From NCBI GenBank assembly GCA_963710865.1, contig CAVQBR010000002.1:1116001-1180000 (forward strand): DNA of 64,000 bases. Direction: 5' to 3'. Below the pieces are notes generated by a model. It was not told the origin of the DNA. It saw only the letters and a list, made by a program, of their open reading frames with translations, and made no database searches. Positions 35,502-43,651 of this stretch are shown in pieces. The first letter of the stretch is position 1. Every line of letters starts with the position of its first letter. Source of the stretch: PRDV01 sp963710865 (lineage in GTDB: Bacteria; Babelota; Babeliae; Babelales; Babelaceae). Both the position numbers and the translations under genes were made by a program.

Positions 35502-36173
35502 TCAGGTTCCTCTGCGTTGTTGATACGCATCTACGCCCGCTAAGACCAAAATTGGTTCCAGCAGAATCATTAGCAGCAGAAGGCGTGGAGACATAAAAAC
35601 ATAGCCGAGTATGAGCAGTAAGAAGAGTGACCATTCTATTCCTGCAGAGAGGCTAAGAGCAAACTGTTTGTCTTCTGAGATTGTCGTTGTTTTCATATCG
35701 ATGATAGAATAGCCAGTGAAGAAATAGCGTGTAGCTTGATAGATGCCTGGTATAATGAGAAGAAAGGTCCAGAGAAGGTTTCTCGCCCCATACAGTAGGC
35801 GTGCGAAGTAAAAAGTTTGAAACGTACCATCGGTGCTAAATATGTCTGTCCATTGAGGTATTTGACCGCGTCCGAGCTTCAATCCAAAACGTATGATCTG
35901 GTAATGATAATAGGAGTGTGTAAGATCAGCAAACAATAGAAAGAGCAAACCTAGTGGCACACTAGTCACGATGAGCAGTTGCTGTGTAAGAGGGGTTCCA
36001 TTTAAGAAGAAGAGATATAAGAGTGCGTATGACCCCACAATGAGAATTCCTACCAGCGAGGAAAATACGATATAAGCAAGTGTCATTTTTGCAAAAAGTG
36101 CAAAGTGTTCAATATAGGTTTTGAATCCTGCAGTTAAGGAATTCGATAGGGAGAAGGATTTGGGTGAGTTCAT
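35502..36173 (-). CDS. Multi-pass membrane protein, paralogue B (223 aa)
   Basis: Same architecture as its neighbours, with a KSFSLSNSLTAGFKTYI start, YHYQIIRFGLKLGRGQIPQW, FARLLYGARNLLW, LLIIPGIYQATRYFFTGYSIID, ISEDKQFALSLS and a final GVDAYQQ. It is closest to paralogue C (WTDIF/LFTTDGTF, IIPGIYQAT). AGGAG precedes the ATG. Gaps of 86 bp to A and about 440 bp to C leave room for separate promoters. Function unknown. Confidence 0.75.
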   Translation of the reverse strand: MNSPKSFSLSNSLTAGFKTYIEHFALFAKMTLAYIVFSSLVGILIVGSYALLYLFFLNGTPLTQQLLIVTSVPLGLLFLLFADLTHSYYHYQIIRFGLKLGRGQIPQWTDIFSTDGTFQTFYFARLLYGARNLLWTFLLIIPGIYQATRYFFTGYSIIDMKTTTISEDKQFALSLSAGIEWSLFLLLILGYVFMSPRLLLLMILLEPILVLAGVDAYQQRRGT

Positions 36174-36617
36174 GAGAAGCTCCTGTGGTTATCTGATTAT
36201 AGCATTAGTATAGCATGTAAAGAAACGGCGAAAAAACGCTTATCTCGTCAAGGAAGCTGTGCATGTATAGTAAGAAAAGTCTAGTAGCTTCTCTCTTTAT
36301 CGAGGTGCCCCTTGATGATGGTGACTTGCAGGTCGAAGAAGCCCTTACATTGAACGTTTTTGTCAATCAGGGCATGATTAGCAAAGTAGGTCGGGAAATG
36401 ACCGGTCTTTATCTATGGGATTGCATTGTCTGTAGGCACCGCTACCCTATCGCATTAGCAACTGAAATCTCGCGATTGCCAATTCGAGGATCGGTCAGCT
36501 GATTCCGACTACTGCGTCTTCTTATGCCGTGCGGCCGGTAAACAAATGGCTCGTTAGATTCTGTTTTGAGTATGAGGAGCTTCGTGGAACAATAGTGCCA
36601 TTACTGTCAGGCGCGAA
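36174..36617. other. Intergenic region, nothing recognised
   Basis: About 440 bp between paralogues B and C. One 79-codon plus-strand frame lies here without a ribosome site or recognisable similarity. I do not call it. Confidence 0.4.
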
Positions 36618-37352
36618 TCACCCTGGCTGTTGATTCTGATCAATAGGTAGGGAGTCAATATCATCATTGCTTGGATTCGAGAGAGCATTGATTTGTTGCT
36701 CGTAAGCATTTACCCCAGCTAACATCATAATTGGTTGGAGCAGCATGATTATCACCAATCGCAAGAGCGAATTCGTAAATAGAAAGTTCGGCACTACCAG
36801 TAATAAGAGTGGCCATCTGATTCCCACGCTAAGGCTTCGAGCAAACTTTTGATCCTCGAAGACCGTTTTTGTCCGTGAATCCACGAGAGAATAGCCGGTA
36901 AAGAAATAGACTGTGGCTTGATATATTCCTGGGATAATTAAAAGGATTGACCACAGAGCATTTCGTAGGAAATACAGTAAGCGGGCGTGGAAAAAGGTAC
37001 CAAACGTACCATCAGTAGTAAACAGATCTGTCCAGCGAAAAGTTTGAACCTTTGATAGTTTTAGGCCGAATCGTAGTATCTGATAGTGATAATATGAACC
37101 TGCGACTTCAGAAAACATGATGAAGGCAAGAAGGGTTGGTAGGCTGCGTGATTTAAAAAGGCAAGTTAGATCACCTTGTGCCAGGCAGTTCCTGATGTCA
37201 TCAAAAGAGATAAATCCGACAAGGAGAGAAAGTGCGTAAAACAGGCCATCAAAGACAATTGCAATACTAACAAAGAATCCAATATTCTGTATATAGGTGT
37301 TGACCCCAGCTTTTAAGGCATTTAAGAGAGAGAACGGTTTTTGTGTTTCCAT
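36618..37352 (-). CDS. Multi-pass membrane protein, paralogue C (244 aa)
   Basis: I start at the ATG at 37352, where AAAGGA is correctly spaced and the protein begins METQKPFSLLNALKAG like its paralogues, instead of 15 codons earlier. It carries the shared YHYQILRFGLKL, WTDLFTTDGTFGTFF, ARLLYFLRNALW, LLIIPGIYQATVYFFTGYS and GVNAYEQQ blocks. It adds a charged 20-residue tail (SNDDIDSLPIDQNQQ) absent from A and B. The conserved RFGLKL-acidic linker-WTD block is probably the functional core, on one membrane face. Confidence 0.75.
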   Translation of the reverse strand: METQKPFSLLNALKAGVNTYIQNIGFFVSIAIVFDGLFYALSLLVGFISFDDIRNCLAQGDLTCLFKSRSLPTLLAFIMFSEVAGSYYHYQILRFGLKLSKVQTFRWTDLFTTDGTFGTFFHARLLYFLRNALWSILLIIPGIYQATVYFFTGYSLVDSRTKTVFEDQKFARSLSVGIRWPLLLLVVPNFLFTNSLLRLVIIMLLQPIMMLAGVNAYEQQINALSNPSNDDIDSLPIDQNQQPG

Positions 37353-37466
37353 TAAAGTTCCTTTGTGGTTATAGTAACAACTATAATAGTTCTTCAAATA
37401 ACTGCAAATAACTGCGCGTCACGCCCTTGTTCCCTGCATGATTCCTTACAATATGAGCAATAAGCC

Positions 37467-40202
37467 TCATTTAAAAGATGCGCCAAGAATATTCGAAACT
37501 TCATCTTCATCCGCTTTCATCATGTCCATGACGATTTCAGTCAGAGTTGGTCTGAGATCGAAGAGGAGTGATGTGCCATCAGATGCTCTTGTCAGAAGTC
37601 TATCGTTTGTAGCTCGGATATCAAATGCTTTACCTTCAAGGTCATGCAGGACAGGATGTCTCAGATCGCTCAAATCGCAGAGTATTAATGCTTGATGTCG
37701 GGGGTCCACATGGTAGACTGCAAATGCTCCGATTCTCCCATTTGGTGCTAGAACAACCGTATCTATCTCGGCGCATGGCGAAAGTTGGATAATCCTGTAG
37801 GATATGATATCGGTAGGATGTGATATATCAAATACAAGTACTGTTCCTTCAGTAGTTCCGCTCATAACCCATCTGCCAGCCATAGATAAGGTACTTATTT
37901 CATCAGCAAGCCCTTTCATTGAGTAAGCTTGCCTCTTTTTTATATCCCAGTACGTCGCATTCTCGTTTTCTGCAGTGATCACTATTTTAGCGTCGGGGCT
38001 ACATACGACGGGAAATATGCTACGTTTCCTTACTATAGTTCTTGGAGATCTTGAATGTTTATCTTTGCCACTGAGTTCTGAATACTGCATATTATGTAGC
38101 TTGAGCCCCGTTATCCCTGTTCGTGCATCTCGAATGTACCCACTAAAATCCCACCAGATTGCTGCAAAATCATGTCCACCCGATACTCCGCAGTCGCCAT
38201 CTTTAGAAATGATAACCTTTGTAACTGTATTTGTATGTCCTCGAAGCTTCATGGTTTTTACATCACGGATGTATCGAGCGTCGTAGAAAATGACCCCATC
38301 AGCAGATCCTGATAAAGCAAACAATGCATCATGTGAAAGAGATACGGATTGTACAGGGGTTTGATGCTTGAGTTCGAGAGAGGTCAGCTCATAGGGCTTA
38401 ATGCGGTCAGGGTTTTGGAGGCACCAGACGATGACAGTGCCATTTTCAGATCCGGTAATTAACCAGTCGCCGTTTGAACTAAAGCTTGAACAAGAGAGGG
38501 ACTCAACATGTTCCTTGATCCTCTGCGCGTATTGCGTATATTTTGCTTTAAATCCCTTTGTTGTTATGTAGTTCATCATGTCGAGCGCAACTGGCTCATG
38601 ATGATTGGATACATTGAAGAGTTTCATCTCGAGCTCACTCGATTCCTGATACTCGTGTATATCGACGAATTTTATTTTTCCTTCATCTTCATCTTCTGTC
38701 TCGGTTGCGTAATTCCCGACTTGCCGATGACTAGTGGTTTGAGCGATAAAAATCTTTTTTCCATCAGGTGTCATGCTAACTGTCGGTATGAACTTGGACT
38801 TATCTCCAGTCGTCAAGCATTCACAGGGAGGCGCTTTATCGAATCTACGTAAAGAATCCGCATGAGGACCGATGTCGAGATATCTCCTCAGAAGTTCTTG
38901 AGAATGGGGCTCCAACACCTCTAACCTTTGAACGAATGTTAATTTTTCTTTGCTGACAGCCTTGTTTGATTCCTTCTTAGCTTGTATGTTCTCTATTATT
39001 TTGTCTCGAAAGTAAGAATGAATCGGTCTCGCTGCAGAAGGCTCCATGCCGGCGCTTGAAAAATAAGTCGGATCAGGGGGAGTGCTCATTGTGTGAGCAT
39101 GAGTTCTAGTTTCTTGGCATGATTGTGCTACAGGTCCGTTGGATTGTGCAGAAGGCTTACCTGTTTGCTTGCTGCCAGGAGCCGAAGCAGATCGTGATGG
39201 TGTAGAAGCACTCGGTTGTTCTGCTGTTATTAAAGTTTTCAAAGAGCTTGAATGGGCTAAGGTAACGGAGGGAAGTCGGCTTGGTGCTCGAGGTGGGGTT
39301 GCTAACTCTCTACGTGACGGCGTCGGTTTGGTGGGCCCAGATGTTCGAGGAAGAGCTGCTGGTGCCCGGGAGGACCCTGATCGACTTGGTGGGCTAGGCT
39401 GCGCCCTCTGTGGAAACAATAGACGAGCCGAATTTTCCGGATTGGCCATCAGCTTTAAGGGCGAGCCGTCTCTGAGTTCTACCGTTTCAGGCAATTCTTG
39501 CGCAGCTCGCAACTTTTGTCTCTCCTCTTGAGTGAACATGAGTGCTGCGGGCCTACTGAGCTTCCTTGCTGCTGCATGCTGGCGATCAGGTGTTGATTGT
39601 GGAGCTACGCGTTCAGCTGCAGAAAGCTGGGCGCCTGGCTCCCTTGTAAGAACCAGGGCACGTTGTTCCGCAGCAGCCGCCTGAGCTGTTCTCGCTGATC
39701 TTATTTGTCTTGTGTAGTCAGATTGTCGACCTGAATGTAGATTATGTGCATCACCTTGATCTCTTGATTCTCCTGTTTGGTTACCTGGGCGTTCGATTGA
39801 GAATGGAGTTCTTGGTCTTACGTACGGATCATATGGAAGAAATCCTAAGGTGTCTAATTTAAACTTTAGTTCGCCACTTTGGGTGTCCGGTGTTGGGCAT
39901 ACTGATGATTCAACGGAGCTTATAGCGCTACTCGCCTGACTGCCCATTGCTGAGGCTAAAGGTTGGGGTGTGCTCGCCCGTTCTCCAGAGTTCGTGACTC
40001 TGCTCAGGAGGGAGAGAGCATCGTCTAGCTCTTTTGCCAGTTCTTCTTGCGTTTTTGATTTCATCATTCCCTGAATGGTTTCTGGAATGAAGCATACTAA
40101 GATAACTACACAAAAATCCCTTCTGCACCGTTTAAAGAATGTGTTGAAAAGTGCTTTACTATATGAGGTGCAGGTAGCTGCAAAGGATCTGGAGGTATTC
40201 AT
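37467..40202 (-). CDS. Exported or membrane-anchored WD40 protein with long disordered arm, 911 aa
   Basis: One hydrophobic segment near 31-48 (FCVVILVCFIPETIQG) anchors or exports the protein. A short motif EELAKELDDALSLLSRVTNS follows. Residues about 90-400 are Pro/Ser/Arg/Ala-rich and probably unstructured. From about 440 to 890 there are some seven or eight WD40-like blades (NGDWLITGSENGTVIVWCL, LRGHTNTVTKVIISKDGDCGVSG, AIWWDF, RWVMSGTTEGTVLVFDI). WD40 propellers are platforms for protein binding and are far more common in eukaryotes. A host-mimic effector is plausible but unproven. It shares promoter sequence with the next WD40 gene. Confidence 0.88.
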   Translation of the reverse strand: MNTSRSFAATCTSYSKALFNTFFKRCRRDFCVVILVCFIPETIQGMMKSKTQEELAKELDDALSLLSRVTNSGERASTPQPLASAMGSQASSAISSVESSVCPTPDTQSGELKFKLDTLGFLPYDPYVRPRTPFSIERPGNQTGESRDQGDAHNLHSGRQSDYTRQIRSARTAQAAAAEQRALVLTREPGAQLSAAERVAPQSTPDRQHAAARKLSRPAALMFTQEERQKLRAAQELPETVELRDGSPLKLMANPENSARLLFPQRAQPSPPSRSGSSRAPAALPRTSGPTKPTPSRRELATPPRAPSRLPSVTLAHSSSLKTLITAEQPSASTPSRSASAPGSKQTGKPSAQSNGPVAQSCQETRTHAHTMSTPPDPTYFSSAGMEPSAARPIHSYFRDKIIENIQAKKESNKAVSKEKLTFVQRLEVLEPHSQELLRRYLDIGPHADSLRRFDKAPPCECLTTGDKSKFIPTVSMTPDGKKIFIAQTTSHRQVGNYATETEDEDEGKIKFVDIHEYQESSELEMKLFNVSNHHEPVALDMMNYITTKGFKAKYTQYAQRIKEHVESLSCSSFSSNGDWLITGSENGTVIVWCLQNPDRIKPYELTSLELKHQTPVQSVSLSHDALFALSGSADGVIFYDARYIRDVKTMKLRGHTNTVTKVIISKDGDCGVSGGHDFAAIWWDFSGYIRDARTGITGLKLHNMQYSELSGKDKHSRSPRTIVRKRSIFPVVCSPDAKIVITAENENATYWDIKKRQAYSMKGLADEISTLSMAGRWVMSGTTEGTVLVFDISHPTDIISYRIIQLSPCAEIDTVVLAPNGRIGAFAVYHVDPRHQALILCDLSDLRHPVLHDLEGKAFDIRATNDRLLTRASDGTSLLFDLRPTLTEIVMDMMKADEDEVSNILGASFK

Positions 40203-40237
40203 GGTACGTAACTCCGGGTAAGCGATAGTTTGAAATC

Positions 40238-40266
40238 AGTATACCAATGCCCCGGCCAAAGGCCAA
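40238..40266 (-). promoter_or_regulatory. Promoter of the 911-aa WD40 gene
   Basis: On the minus strand, TTGGCC (40266-40261) and TATACT (40243-40238) are 17 bp apart. The same pair and flank recur before the 896-aa paralogue. Confidence 0.6.
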
Positions 40267-40462
40267 GAAATTAGTTTATGATGAACCAAAGCTGCAAAAA
40301 AGTGAAAAGGGCCGGCGCATCAAAGTTTGATCCGCTACATCCAAGGGGCTGAATTCTGTGACACTTGTCCTCGAGTGAGTTTGGTGGCGAGGCTCATCGC
40401 CCGAGCTCGCATGCTTGGTACACAAAAGCACGACGTAGGACAAACTAAGCCATCGAAGAACC

Positions 40463-43153
40463 TCACTGCTTTAGAGCTGCAATGCGAACACTGATAACCA
40501 TTTCTACGATTTTAGCAAGCGTCAAATTAGCTCCTGCTCTCAGATCAAAGAGGCGTGCTTTGTTATCTGTTGATTGTGTGAGAAGCAAGTCATTGGTGTT
40601 GCATAAAGCGATTACCAGGTTATGTTCGGCAATGGTATGAATAAGCATGTTTGCCGGATTAAGCAGGTTTGCGGGATTAAGCAGGTCAACCACTTTTATG
40701 AGTTGGCGTCGGGACTCTTTATGATCAGTGGTGAATGCTGCCCAACTACAATCTGGTGCGAGTGCAACTCTAAATATTTCGGCAACCGGTTGAGTTTCTT
40801 CAATGAGATAAGAAGTAGCAGCAGTAACATCTGATATATCAAAGATACGAACAAATCCATCGATGGTTCCTGCTATAATCCATCTGCCCTCTGTTGCGAG
40901 GGATATGATTTCACTAGCTTGCCCCTTTATCTGATATGCTTTTCTATTTTTTATATCCCAGAGCGTCATATTTTCGTTCTCTGCGGTGAAAACTAATTGA
41001 GTATCGGTACTCCACGCCATGGGAAATACATTGCGCTTTCTGCTCGGGGTTTGTTTCTTTGGTGATTTTGGTTTTTTCTTCTTATTCTGATCTTTTGGAG
41101 CTTTTTGAGCCTTAACTTGTTCATATTTCATAGCTTGGAGTTTTAAGCCTGTTATGGCGTGACGGTTACTTAAATCCCACCAAATAGCTGCATTATCATA
41201 AGGTCCGCCCGAGAGCCCGCAGGTGCCATCGGGAGAAATGTGAACAGTAGTAACTTTGCCCTGATGTCCCTTCAGCGGAATTGCATCAATTTCATCGACT
41301 CCGCCGCGGCTATATATAGATTGGTAGAATATAACCTGCCCTTCGTCTTCGAGAGATCCAGAAAGTGCACGGTTGACGTCTGAAATCGATACTGAGCTTA
41401 CAAGGTTATGGTGCTTAACTCTTGTGCTCAGATTAAAATATTCACCCCTGACTAGATTCCAAGCTACGACACTGCCATCTTCACCACCCGTAATTAACCA
41501 GTTGCCATTTGGACTAAAGTTGGATGAAGTTATCGACTCTAGATGCTTCTGTAGTGCTGCCGAAGATCCTTCGCCGATGGGTAGCGAGCGTGATACAGGC
41601 TTGTCAGGATTTGATAAATCTACCAGTTCGGCACGGCCACCTTCTGCTGCTATAAAAGCAGTCTTGCCATCGAGAGTGATGCTGATTGTTTGAATGAGCT
41701 TGTTCTGATCTATTTGCATCAGGCAGTGGCATGCCGGTTCTTTGAACCTTGGTAAGAAAGCTTTGTAATCACTGTTCATAAGATATCCTCTCAGAAGGGC
41801 TTTCGCATCTGGAGGAAGTGTTTCTGCTAATATACGAGGAAATTCTGATTTCAAGAGAGTATCAAGTGATTGAGTTTTGAAGATTCGTAGTGGATTTTTC
41901 TTTAGTTCTTCCTGCAGAATGGTGTTTGGAAGAATAGTCACTGGAGTATCAACTCTGTCTTCTCCAGCCACATTTATAGCTGTTTTTGCTAGTGGTCTGT
42001 TCGATATCTGAATGCCTTCGAAGCTTGAGGTGCTGGCGGTCGGATTTCCTGGATCGGATGGAAATCGTTGAGGAGCGACTGTGAAATTTCTGTTTCGAGG
42101 ATGTTGTCCAGCGATCTTAGATACAACAACTGCCTGACTCAGTTGTACTCCGCGTTCTCCAGGCTTCAAATGTGCGCTGCTTGGTGGAAGTGGCGCAGTT
42201 GCGAGCTTTGCTGGACGTCGCGCTGGTGCCGATTGAGAAGGGTCGGATGTTCTTGACGTAGTGGAAGTACGCATTCTTAATTGGTCGTTCTGCGCAGGCA
42301 CTGAACGCTCACTGGAGTGTGTTAGTGTAGGATTGAAAGGCGAGGTATCCCTTGATGAGCTGGATGATAGCCCACCGCGAGGGGAACTTGGCGGAGCAGC
42401 AATGCCACTCATCTTTTCGCCCGCTGCAAGAAGCGCTGCCCTTTCCTGTGGCGAGAGTGCTATGCCTACTCGCGCTAATTTGCGTAGATTGCCTTCTGGC
42501 GGATGTGATTCAGCTGCAGGTTGATAATGATCTCCGGCTCGAGTTCGGTGTCTCGTTGAATCTGGGTGAGGATTGTGCGAATCATAGGGAAGAAAGTCCA
42601 GATTGATATGAATCTCGTTGCTGTGAGTGCTTGGAGTTGGGCAAATCGATGATCCTGTTGAACTTGCTGTGCTGTCTGTTGACTGATTATTTGATCGTAC
42701 CAAAGTTAATGGTTGCAAAGATCGAAAGGTAGGAGCCATTGAACGTTCAGCGGCTTCTGCTAGCTCTGCGAGTGCTTTTATTCGTTTCTCTCCTGAGTTT
42801 GTGGCCCGACTTAAAAAAGAAACAGCTTCGTTAAACTCTTGATCTAGCTCCTCATCAGTGACTTGGGGCTTGGGCATTTCGCTCAAAATTTCGGTTGGAG
42901 GTTCATCGACTGCTTCAAAGGCTACTCGTGGGGCTGCCGAATTTGTAGTTCGACTTAAAATGAGTAGTAGTGCATCGTTCAGCTGCTGAGCATGGTCTTC
43001 TTCATTGATAGATTTATTCATTTCTTGGCTGCTTATGGGGAAACAGTAGGCGAGCAGAGCTCCAAAGTAGAGAATTCTCCGAAATTGTTTAAGGAATGAG
43101 TTTAGAAATGCTTGGTTGTATGAGATGGATATCCATGAACTAGTATTTATCAT
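40463..43153 (-). CDS. Exported or membrane-anchored WD40 protein, paralogue, 896 aa
   Basis: Built like the 911-aa protein: an N-terminal SYNQAFLNSFLKQF then a hydrophobic segment (ILYFGALLAYCFPI). The LNDALLLILSRTTNS motif is present twice, near 55-75 and 105-125, where the paralogue has one copy. A Ser/Pro-rich arm extends to about 400. A propeller follows with NGNWLITGGEDGSVVAWNL, LKGHQGKVTTVHISPDGTCGLSGG, AIWWDL, LVFTAENENMTLWDIKNRKAY and RWIIAGTIDGFVRIFDI. A basic insertion rich in Lys and Pro lies inside one blade (KKKKPKSPKKQTPSRKR). Tandem duplication with the 911-aa gene is clear. Confidence 0.88.
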   Translation of the reverse strand: MINTSSWISISYNQAFLNSFLKQFRRILYFGALLAYCFPISSQEMNKSINEEDHAQQLNDALLLILSRTTNSAAPRVAFEAVDEPPTEILSEMPKPQVTDEELDQEFNEAVSFLSRATNSGEKRIKALAELAEAAERSMAPTFRSLQPLTLVRSNNQSTDSTASSTGSSICPTPSTHSNEIHINLDFLPYDSHNPHPDSTRHRTRAGDHYQPAAESHPPEGNLRKLARVGIALSPQERAALLAAGEKMSGIAAPPSSPRGGLSSSSSRDTSPFNPTLTHSSERSVPAQNDQLRMRTSTTSRTSDPSQSAPARRPAKLATAPLPPSSAHLKPGERGVQLSQAVVVSKIAGQHPRNRNFTVAPQRFPSDPGNPTASTSSFEGIQISNRPLAKTAINVAGEDRVDTPVTILPNTILQEELKKNPLRIFKTQSLDTLLKSEFPRILAETLPPDAKALLRGYLMNSDYKAFLPRFKEPACHCLMQIDQNKLIQTISITLDGKTAFIAAEGGRAELVDLSNPDKPVSRSLPIGEGSSAALQKHLESITSSNFSPNGNWLITGGEDGSVVAWNLVRGEYFNLSTRVKHHNLVSSVSISDVNRALSGSLEDEGQVIFYQSIYSRGGVDEIDAIPLKGHQGKVTTVHISPDGTCGLSGGPYDNAAIWWDLSNRHAITGLKLQAMKYEQVKAQKAPKDQNKKKKPKSPKKQTPSRKRNVFPMAWSTDTQLVFTAENENMTLWDIKNRKAYQIKGQASEIISLATEGRWIIAGTIDGFVRIFDISDVTAATSYLIEETQPVAEIFRVALAPDCSWAAFTTDHKESRRQLIKVVDLLNPANLLNPANMLIHTIAEHNLVIALCNTNDLLLTQSTDNKARLFDLRAGANLTLAKIVEMVISVRIAALKQ

Positions 43154-43182
43154 GTGAAACTCCGGCTAGAGGATTTAAAGGT

Positions 43183-43211
43183 AGTATATCAAGGCGCTCA
43201 CTAAAGGCCAA
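43183..43211 (-). promoter_or_regulatory. Promoter of the 896-aa WD40 gene
   Basis: On the minus strand, TTGGCC (43211-43206) and TATACT (43188-43183) with a 17-bp spacer. The AATTCCTTGGCCTTT flank matches that upstream of the 911-aa gene. Confidence 0.6.
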
Positions 43212-43287
43212 GGAATTGCTCATAGTTTATTAAGAAGATTTGTATTGAGCCGACCATTATCGATTGACTGAGGAAGTTGATGGTGGC

Positions 43288-43458
43288 TTATGATGAACCG
43301 ATTAGCTTGAGGTGCTTGGTTAGCGGAAGATTCAGAGATGCCATTGCATTTGGTACTCTGCATATATTCGAATTTGTAGGTGTGAGTAGATACAGAGGTG
43401 CTGAGGTATCAAGTGCACAGGTCTTGATACGGCTCCTGTGATTCTGATTGCTGCTCAT
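43288..43458 (-). CDS. Possible small protein, 56 aa
   Basis: Weakly supported. The ATG at 43458 follows CAAGGAAC with five-base spacing, and a TTGACA lies farther upstream. The product begins MSSNQNHRSRIKTCALDTSA and is polar, Asn/Ser/Pro-rich, without membrane segments. No family. The rest of the 43154-43651 gap shows only the WD40 promoter. Confidence 0.3.
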   Translation of the reverse strand: MSSNQNHRSRIKTCALDTSAPLYLLTPTNSNICRVPNAMASLNLPLTKHLKLIGSS

Positions 43459-43651
43459 CGTAGTTCCTTGAGTAATATTCTTGTTTTTACTATCACTAAT
43501 CAGCTTGCCCGATTTATTATTAATTGTCAAGTTGAAATTTCGCTGAAAAGGAAAGAATAGTTATTTGATAGTTTGGTTTCGCTTGAATTGGATGCATCTT
43601 TAAAAATTGAGCCAGGGCAGCAGCTTAAAATGAAGATACAGCCCTTAGTCT

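Noticed and set aside
36263..36502. 79-codon frame between membrane paralogues
   Set aside because: No Shine-Dalgarno and no hydrophobic or domain features. Composition is not like the neighbours.
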